Shown here: piece by piece, positions 59,197-64,000 of the stretch
How the letters are laid out: each line of letters opens with the position of its first letter
Position numbering within the stretch: the first letter of the stretch is position 1
NCBI RefSeq assembly: GCF_017498545.1
Contig: NZ_CP071793.1
Span: 5,171,001-5,235,000, forward strand
Source: Sulfidibacter corallicola
GTDB lineage: Bacteria; Acidobacteriota; Holophagae; Acanthopleuribacterales; Acanthopleuribacteraceae
Direction of reading: 5' to 3'
Length of the DNA: 64,000 bases
Translations under genes and position numbers: made by a program
The notes under the pieces: model-generated
Told to the model about the DNA's origin: nothing
What the model saw: only the letters and a program-made list of their open reading frames with translations
Database searches by the model: none

Positions 59197-61668
59197 TCAG
59201 TGGCCCTTGATGTTCCAGATTTCCTCGGCGTACTGCTTGATGGTGCGGTCGCTCGAGAACTTGCCGATCCGCGCCACGTTCAGGATCGCCTTGCGGGTCC
59301 AGAGATCCGGGCGCGCGTACTCGCGAGCCGCACGTCGATGGGCGTCGATGTAGGATTGCAGGTCGGCGAGATGGAAGTACTCGTCGCCCTGGTCGAGAAT
59401 CGTCTGGAAGATCCAGCGGAACATGCCCGGTTCCTCGGCACAGAAGAGGTCGGTGTTGAAGCTCTCCATGACCCTGCGAATCCGGGTGTTGCGACGGAAG
59501 AAATCCCAGGGATCGTAACTCTGGGTGGCGCGCATGTGGTAAATCTCCTCGGCCTTGAGCCCGAAGATGATGATGTTTTCCTCGCCGACCTCCTCGCGAA
59601 TCTCGATGTTGGCGCCGTCGAGGGTGCCGATGGTCAGGGCCCCGTTCATGGCGAACTTCATGTTGCCGGTCCCGGAAGCCTCTTTCCCGGCGGTGGAGAT
59701 CTGTTCGCTGAGGTCGGCCGCCGGGATCATGACTTCGGCGAGGGACACGCGGTAGTTGGGCACGAAGACGACGCGAATCTGATCGCGGGTGCGCGGATCG
59801 TTGTTGATGACCTTGGCGATGTTGTTGATCAGTTTGATGTACTGCTTGGCGGCCCAGTACCCGGGCGCGGCCTTACCGGCGAAGATGTAGGTGCGCGGCA
59901 CGACCAGGTCTTCGCCGTCCTCCACGATGCACAGGTACTGGTGGACGATGTGCATGATGTTGAGCAATTGGCGCTTGTACTCGTGGATGCGCTTGGCCTG
60001 AATGTCGAACAGCGATTCCGGATCGACCCGGTACCGGGTTGTGTCGTAGATGACCTGGGCCAGCTTCTCCTTGTTGCGCAGCTTGATCTTGCGGAATGCC
60101 GATTGAAAGTCCGGGTCCTCGGCGAACGGTTCCAGGTCCTTCAACTTGGTGGCGTCGACGATCCAGTCATCGCCGATCTTTTTCGTGATCAGATCGGCGA
60201 GCCCGGGATTCGCCTTCAGGAGCCAACGCCGCTGGGTGACCCCGTTCGTCTTGTTGTTGAACCGCTCGGGCCACATTTCGTGGAAGTCGGTCACCACCTT
60301 GGTTTTCAGCAATTTGGAGTGCAGCTCCGCGACGCCGTTGACCGAATGGCTGCCCACCATCGAGAGATGTGCCATGCGTACCTGTTTCTGCGGGCCCTCT
60401 TCGATGATCGACATGCGCGCCTGGCGATCGGGGTCGCCGGGCCAGATGGAAGCCACCTTTTTGAGGAAGCGGCGGTTGATCTCGAAGATGACCTGGAGAT
60501 GGCGCGGCAGCACCCGTTCGAACAGGGGCACCGGCCATTTTTCCATGGCCTCGGGAAGCAGGGTGTGGTTGGTGAAGGCGAAGGTGCGTTGGGTGATGTG
60601 CCAGGCGCGTTCCCAGGTGAACTGCTTCTCGTCCACCAGAATGCGCATCAACTCGGCGATGGCCAGCGAGGGGTGGGTGTCGTTAAGTTGGATCGCGGTC
60701 TTTTCGTGGAAGTGATCGTAGGATTGGCCGCTGCGTTCGAAGGTACGCGTGATGTCGCGCAGGGCGCAAGCGGTGAAAAAGTACTCCTGGACGAGGCGCA
60801 ATTCGCGGCCCGCTTCGAAGCTGTCCTTGGGGTACAGCACCTTGGAGATCGTTTCTGATTTGATCTTCTGTTCCACGGCTTTGAAGTAGTCGCCCTCGTT
60901 GAAGATCTCCATGTCGAAATCGCTGGAGGATTGGGCGGAGTAGAGGCGCAGGTAATTGACCGTCTTGGCGCCGTAGCCGACGATCGGCATGTCGTGGGGG
61001 ATGCCCACCAAAATGTTCCAACCCATCCACATCGGGTTGTACTCGCCGGTGCGATCGGTGGCGTGTTCGATGTAGCCGTAGACGGGGATCAGACAGGCTT
61101 CGTCGGGGCGTTCGATCAGCCAGGGCGAACCGTCCTCCTGCCAGTGGTCCGGCTTTTCGGTTTGGTGCCCGTTGCTCATCTCCTGTTTGAACAGGCCGTA
61201 TTCGTAGTTGATGCCGTACCCGTAACCCGGCATGCCCAGGGTCGCCAACGAATCCAGGAAGCAGGCCGCCAGCCGGCCCAGGCCGCCGTTGCCGAGCGCC
61301 GCGTCGACTTCGCTTTCGCGGACCTCCTCCAGGTCGGCGCCCAGGTTTTTCAGCATCTCCTGGGTCTGGTCGAAGATGCCCAGGTTGTGCAGGTTGTTCC
61401 CCAGCGAGCGCCCCATCAGGAATTCCATCGACAGGTAGCAGAGCCGTTTGGCGTTCGCATCTGCATAGCGCTTTTCGGTTTCCACCATGAGATCGATCAT
61501 CCGGTCGCGGGTCATCTGCGACACGGCCAGATACTGATCGAGGGTGGTGACTTCCTGGCCGTTGAGGCCGAGCGAGTACTTGAGGTGGTGAAGAAACGAT
61601 TGGGTGAGGCCCTCGATGGAGCTGTTCGAACGGAGCTTGGCCAAATCTTCGACTATGATCGTCGGCAT
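59197..61668 (-). CDS. glgP: Glycogen/starch/alpha-glucan phosphorylase
   Basis: 823 residues, normal for the GlgP/MalP family, which releases glucose-1-phosphate from alpha-1,4-glucans. Recognised by LSMEFLMGRSLGNNLHNLG, GNGGLGRLAACFLDSLATLG, the active-site NDTHPSLAIAELMRIL, and the pyridoxal-phosphate site EASGTGNMKFAMNGALTIGT with its lysine, followed by LDGANIEI. Start ATG 61668 after GGAAG. It stands alone, flanked by family B repeats on both sides. It implies storage of glycogen or uptake of maltodextrins. Confidence 0.96.
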   Translation of the reverse strand: MPTIIVEDLAKLRSNSSIEGLTQSFLHHLKYSLGLNGQEVTTLDQYLAVSQMTRDRMIDLMVETEKRYADANAKRLCYLSMEFLMGRSLGNNLHNLGIFDQTQEMLKNLGADLEEVRESEVDAALGNGGLGRLAACFLDSLATLGMPGYGYGINYEYGLFKQEMSNGHQTEKPDHWQEDGSPWLIERPDEACLIPVYGYIEHATDRTGEYNPMWMGWNILVGIPHDMPIVGYGAKTVNYLRLYSAQSSSDFDMEIFNEGDYFKAVEQKIKSETISKVLYPKDSFEAGRELRLVQEYFFTACALRDITRTFERSGQSYDHFHEKTAIQLNDTHPSLAIAELMRILVDEKQFTWERAWHITQRTFAFTNHTLLPEAMEKWPVPLFERVLPRHLQVIFEINRRFLKKVASIWPGDPDRQARMSIIEEGPQKQVRMAHLSMVGSHSVNGVAELHSKLLKTKVVTDFHEMWPERFNNKTNGVTQRRWLLKANPGLADLITKKIGDDWIVDATKLKDLEPFAEDPDFQSAFRKIKLRNKEKLAQVIYDTTRYRVDPESLFDIQAKRIHEYKRQLLNIMHIVHQYLCIVEDGEDLVVPRTYIFAGKAAPGYWAAKQYIKLINNIAKVINNDPRTRDQIRVVFVPNYRVSLAEVMIPAADLSEQISTAGKEASGTGNMKFAMNGALTIGTLDGANIEIREEVGEENIIIFGLKAEEIYHMRATQSYDPWDFFRRNTRIRRVMESFNTDLFCAEEPGMFRWIFQTILDQGDEYFHLADLQSYIDAHRRAAREYARPDLWTRKAILNVARIGKFSSDRTIKQYAEEIWNIKGH

Positions 61669-61929
61669 GGGGAACTTCCGATATCAAGGGTGCGTCGCGC
61701 GAGGCACCGTAGTGAGCCGATTTCGCGGCAGGGAATGGTGGAGGAGAATGCCCCCATCATAGACCGAAATCGCGAGGGGTACCACCCCGCTTTGTCGCGG
61801 TGCGTCGACCGGGCTCCATTCAAGTGACGACGGCTTCGACCTGAATTTGTGTCGATGAGCGAAGCGCTCATCCCCGCCGTTCCCTTTCATCGCGGTACCC
61901 CCGCCCGGAGTTACCGCATCAACAGAGGT

Positions 61930-62466
61930 TCGGCGCGCCTGTAGATTGGCCCGCTGGGCCGACATTTCGAAGCACGTACCCCGGCAGATCCCGCATCCCA
62001 AAGTGTGGCGCAAGGCCTGTAGGTGGAGCAGCCTGCTCCACCAATCGAAGCAATTCAAGCGACGTCGGAGAATGACGCCAAAGAGCGAAGCGCGTGGTTG
62101 GCCAAGCACCCATGCCGAAGTAGGAAAGCAGGAAGTACCGAAACAGCGAGAGAGCCGTGATGCCTGTAAGTGGAGCAGGGCCGGTTAGGCAGCCTGCACT
62201 ACCAAACGAAACAAGTCAAACGATATCAGCAAAATGCGCAAAAGTACGAACTGCATGCGTTTTGCCGGGTCTCCAATGGAAATACTATCGCATGCAAGAT
62301 ATCGTGTTTAATGGTGGGCGATCGTGCGGAGATGGTGTGCTGCGCTCTTTGACATCGTCCTTTTGGGTGGCGTGAGTCGCTTCGATTGGTGGAGCAAGCT
62401 GCTCCACCTACAGGCCTTGCGCCACTCTTGGGGATGCGGGATCTGCCGGTGTACGCACTTCGAACC
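61930..62466. repeat. Family B repeat cluster
   Basis: It contains a palindrome TTGGCCCGCTGGGCCGAC (61943-61960), the perfect hairpin 62022-62042 (loop GCC; GGTGGAGCA / TGCTCCACC), a decayed copy at 62163-62210 and an inverted copy at 62388-62408. The conserved spacers TTTCGAAGCA and CCCGCATCCC recur between hairpins, as in the 79-bp array. No gene is supported between 61669 and 62466. Confidence 0.75.
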
Positions 62467-64000
62467 TCAGAAGACTCGGCCGAACCGGAACGTGAACTCC
62501 TGTAGCGCCGTTTCTCGCGCCACCGCGCGATCCTGGTCCGAGTCCAAACCGCTCACCACGTCGTCGAGTGCGTCGTCCATGATCGGCCGCGCCCAATCGA
62601 GCCGGAAATACCCGATCGGCGAATCGATGCCCAACCCGAAACCGCCCGTCACGACCATGTCCTTGCGCAGGAAGTCCTGGTAGTCCTGCCATACCCAACC
62701 CGTATCGACGAAGCTGGAAAGCTCGATCCAGTACCAATTGGTGTGGTAGGTCAGCTCCTCGCTCATGAAGAACATCGAACGGCCACCCGCTGCGCCGTAC
62801 TCCGGGGGCGAGGGCTCGCCCGTTTCTGGGTCCGTGGTCGAGCCGCCGATCACGCGCACGAAGATCGGTCCCGCGAAGTTCTGGTTGAAACCGCGCAGGT
62901 TGGTGGAACCGCCCAGGAAAAAGACGAGATCCTCGTCGTTGCCCTCCTGGCGCGCCTCCGAGGGGGTGTCTTGATACACGCCGCCCGCTTCCAGGCGATG
63001 CGTCCACTGCCATTTCTCCCAGGAACGGAACAGGCTCATCTTGCCCAGCAGGCGCGTGCCCGCCACGGCCGAATCGGTGCCGAACCCGTCGATCGAGTGG
63101 TCCACCCCGACCGAGAGCAGCATGCCGTCGCGCGGTTTGACCTTGTTGTCCAGGTCCTGGTAGACCCAGCCCACCCGGATTGGCAGCAGCTTGGTGTCGA
63201 GCGTGGACTCCTCGGTCGCCACGAGGTACTGGGGGTCGGTGCTCAGCGGCACGTCGAACGGTACCTCGTAGAGCTCGTCGACAAAGGTGAGCCGGTTCAG
63301 GCGGAACGTCAGGCCGGCGTTGAGCGACTGTGTCTCGGTGAGGCTGTAGATCGCCTCCACGCTGGCCTCGCGCGATTCCTGGAACTGGCTGTTCACCTCG
63401 GTCTGGCCGAAGGGTTCGAACTCCTGGATGACCTGTTCGCTGGGCTCGCGCTCGTTGGTCCACCCCAAGCCGAACTGGACGTCGACCGGGAGCCGGAAAA
63501 TGCGGCGGAACCGCAGGCGCAGCAGCGCCTGTTCTTCGCGGTTGGTCTGTTCGGCGCGTACCGAAAGCTGGTCCAATCGCTTGAACAGCATCTTGTCGAA
63601 GGCCTGCACGGCGTACCCGAACTCGTTCTCTTCGTTGTAGGTGACTTCCATGCCCGCGCTGAAGCGGTTCCGCTCGCGAAGGTCCAGGGTCGCGGTACGG
63701 CCCAGCGTTTCCAGTCGCACCATGCGGTAGGCGCCGGTTTCGTTCAGCCGTGTCTGGGCGTCCACCAGCTTCTTGTGGGAGAAACCCGGCTCGAACCCCA
63801 CGAAATCGCGCACCCGCTTCTCGCTGACACGGCCCGTCCCCTTGACCACCAATTGGTCGTACTGTGGTTCCGGTGCCTCCTTGTAAATCACGTCCAGCGT
63901 CACGTTGCCCTCTTCCGCGCGTGGGCGCAGCTTGACGGTCTTGTCGCCGAAGAAATCCTTGGCGATGCGCTCCATAAATCCGAACTCGAAGGGTTTGCCC
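62467..64000 (-). CDS. Omp85/TamA-like outer-membrane protein, C-terminal part (truncated by window edge)
   Basis: The frame stays open from the window edge (residues GKPFEFGFMERIAKDFF) to the stop at 62467, about 510 residues. It starts within POTRA repeats: PQYDQLVVKGTGRVSEKRVR is a POTRA strand-helix unit followed by GFEPGFSHKKLVDAQTRLNE. A 16-strand barrel follows with FFLGGSTNLRGFNQN, which contains the conserved GG...LRGF loop of Omp85 proteins, and GFGLGIDSPIGYFRLDWARP near the end. It ends in FTFRFGRVF with the terminal Phe insertion signal. BamA, TamA or a paralogue; the missing N-terminus would decide. Confidence 0.88.
   Translation of the reverse strand, partial: GKPFEFGFMERIAKDFFGDKTVKLRPRAEEGNVTLDVIYKEAPEPQYDQLVVKGTGRVSEKRVRDFVGFEPGFSHKKLVDAQTRLNETGAYRMVRLETLGRTATLDLRERNRFSAGMEVTYNEENEFGYAVQAFDKMLFKRLDQLSVRAEQTNREEQALLRLRFRRIFRLPVDVQFGLGWTNEREPSEQVIQEFEPFGQTEVNSQFQESREASVEAIYSLTETQSLNAGLTFRLNRLTFVDELYEVPFDVPLSTDPQYLVATEESTLDTKLLPIRVGWVYQDLDNKVKPRDGMLLSVGVDHSIDGFGTDSAVAGTRLLGKMSLFRSWEKWQWTHRLEAGGVYQDTPSEARQEGNDEDLVFFLGGSTNLRGFNQNFAGPIFVRVIGGSTTDPETGEPSPPEYGAAGGRSMFFMSEELTYHTNWYWIELSSFVDTGWVWQDYQDFLRKDMVVTGGFGLGIDSPIGYFRLDWARPIMDDALDDVVSGLDSDQDRAVARETALQEFTFRFGRVF

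Overview
The window is a GC-rich (about 60%) stretch of a Gram-negative, flagellated, heterotrophic bacterium. It has outer-membrane proteins (a TonB-dependent receptor with a carboxypeptidase-regulatory N-terminus and two Omp85-type barrels), a flagellar rod gene, a Ser/Thr kinase with a TPR sensor half, a proton-translocating transhydrogenase and a three-gene PUFA-synthase operon. This mix, with long gene-free stretches packed with structured repeats, best fits Acidobacteriota of the Holophagae/Acanthopleuribacteraceae kind. Myxococcota or another deep-branching marine phylum is not excluded. That assignment is inference from gene content only.

Layout. 1-3.5 kb (minus): truncated flgF, an M17 aminopeptidase, a Nudix hydrolase (rppH-like) and, overlapping its start, a SelW-family selenoprotein with an in-frame TGA and a SECIS-like hairpin. 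4-16.3 kb: YfcG-like GST, secreted beta-helix protein, PQQ-like secreted protein, periplasmic solute-binding protein, acetyl-CoA synthetase, DUF1684 protein, TonB-dependent receptor and PEGA protein. 16.7-20.1 kb: a kinase-TPR gene converging on a small basic gene whose intrinsic terminator lies before any stop codon, the arrangement known for ArfA/BrfA ribosome-rescue factors. 20.3-37.2 kb (minus): the operon pfaD-pfaA-pfaC, about 17 kb, a complete myxobacterial-type polyunsaturated fatty acid synthase apart from its phosphopantetheinyl transferase. 38.9-46.6 kb (minus): adenylate kinase, Ycf46-like AAA ATPase, an NtrYX-like two-component pair with a DUF4390-like protein, and an Omp85 protein. 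47.2-50.8 kb (plus): secreted coiled-coil protein and pntAA-pntAB-pntB. 51.9-62 kb (minus): DUF885 peptidase-like protein, an operon of DinG-like helicase, membrane protein and YedF-like selenium-associated protein, then glycogen phosphorylase. 62.5 kb to the end: truncated Omp85/TamA-like protein.

How genes connect. SelW and the YedF-like protein both point to a selenium-using organism, although no selA/B/C/D gene is in view. PntAB can supply NADPH, which the PUFA synthase and thiol redox proteins (GST, SelW) consume. Acs supplies acetyl-CoA.

Repeats. At least four families fill the gaps: (A) a 56-bp element with 11-bp inverted ends, often beside 7-bp tandem arrays; (B) hairpins with different but self-complementary stems, including a 79-bp tandem array; (C) paired head-to-head blocks at about 38 and 51 kb, in mutually inverted orientation around a 12-kb segment; (D) short tandem arrays of 15 and 62 bp. 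No tRNA, rRNA, CRISPR array or intact transposase was found.
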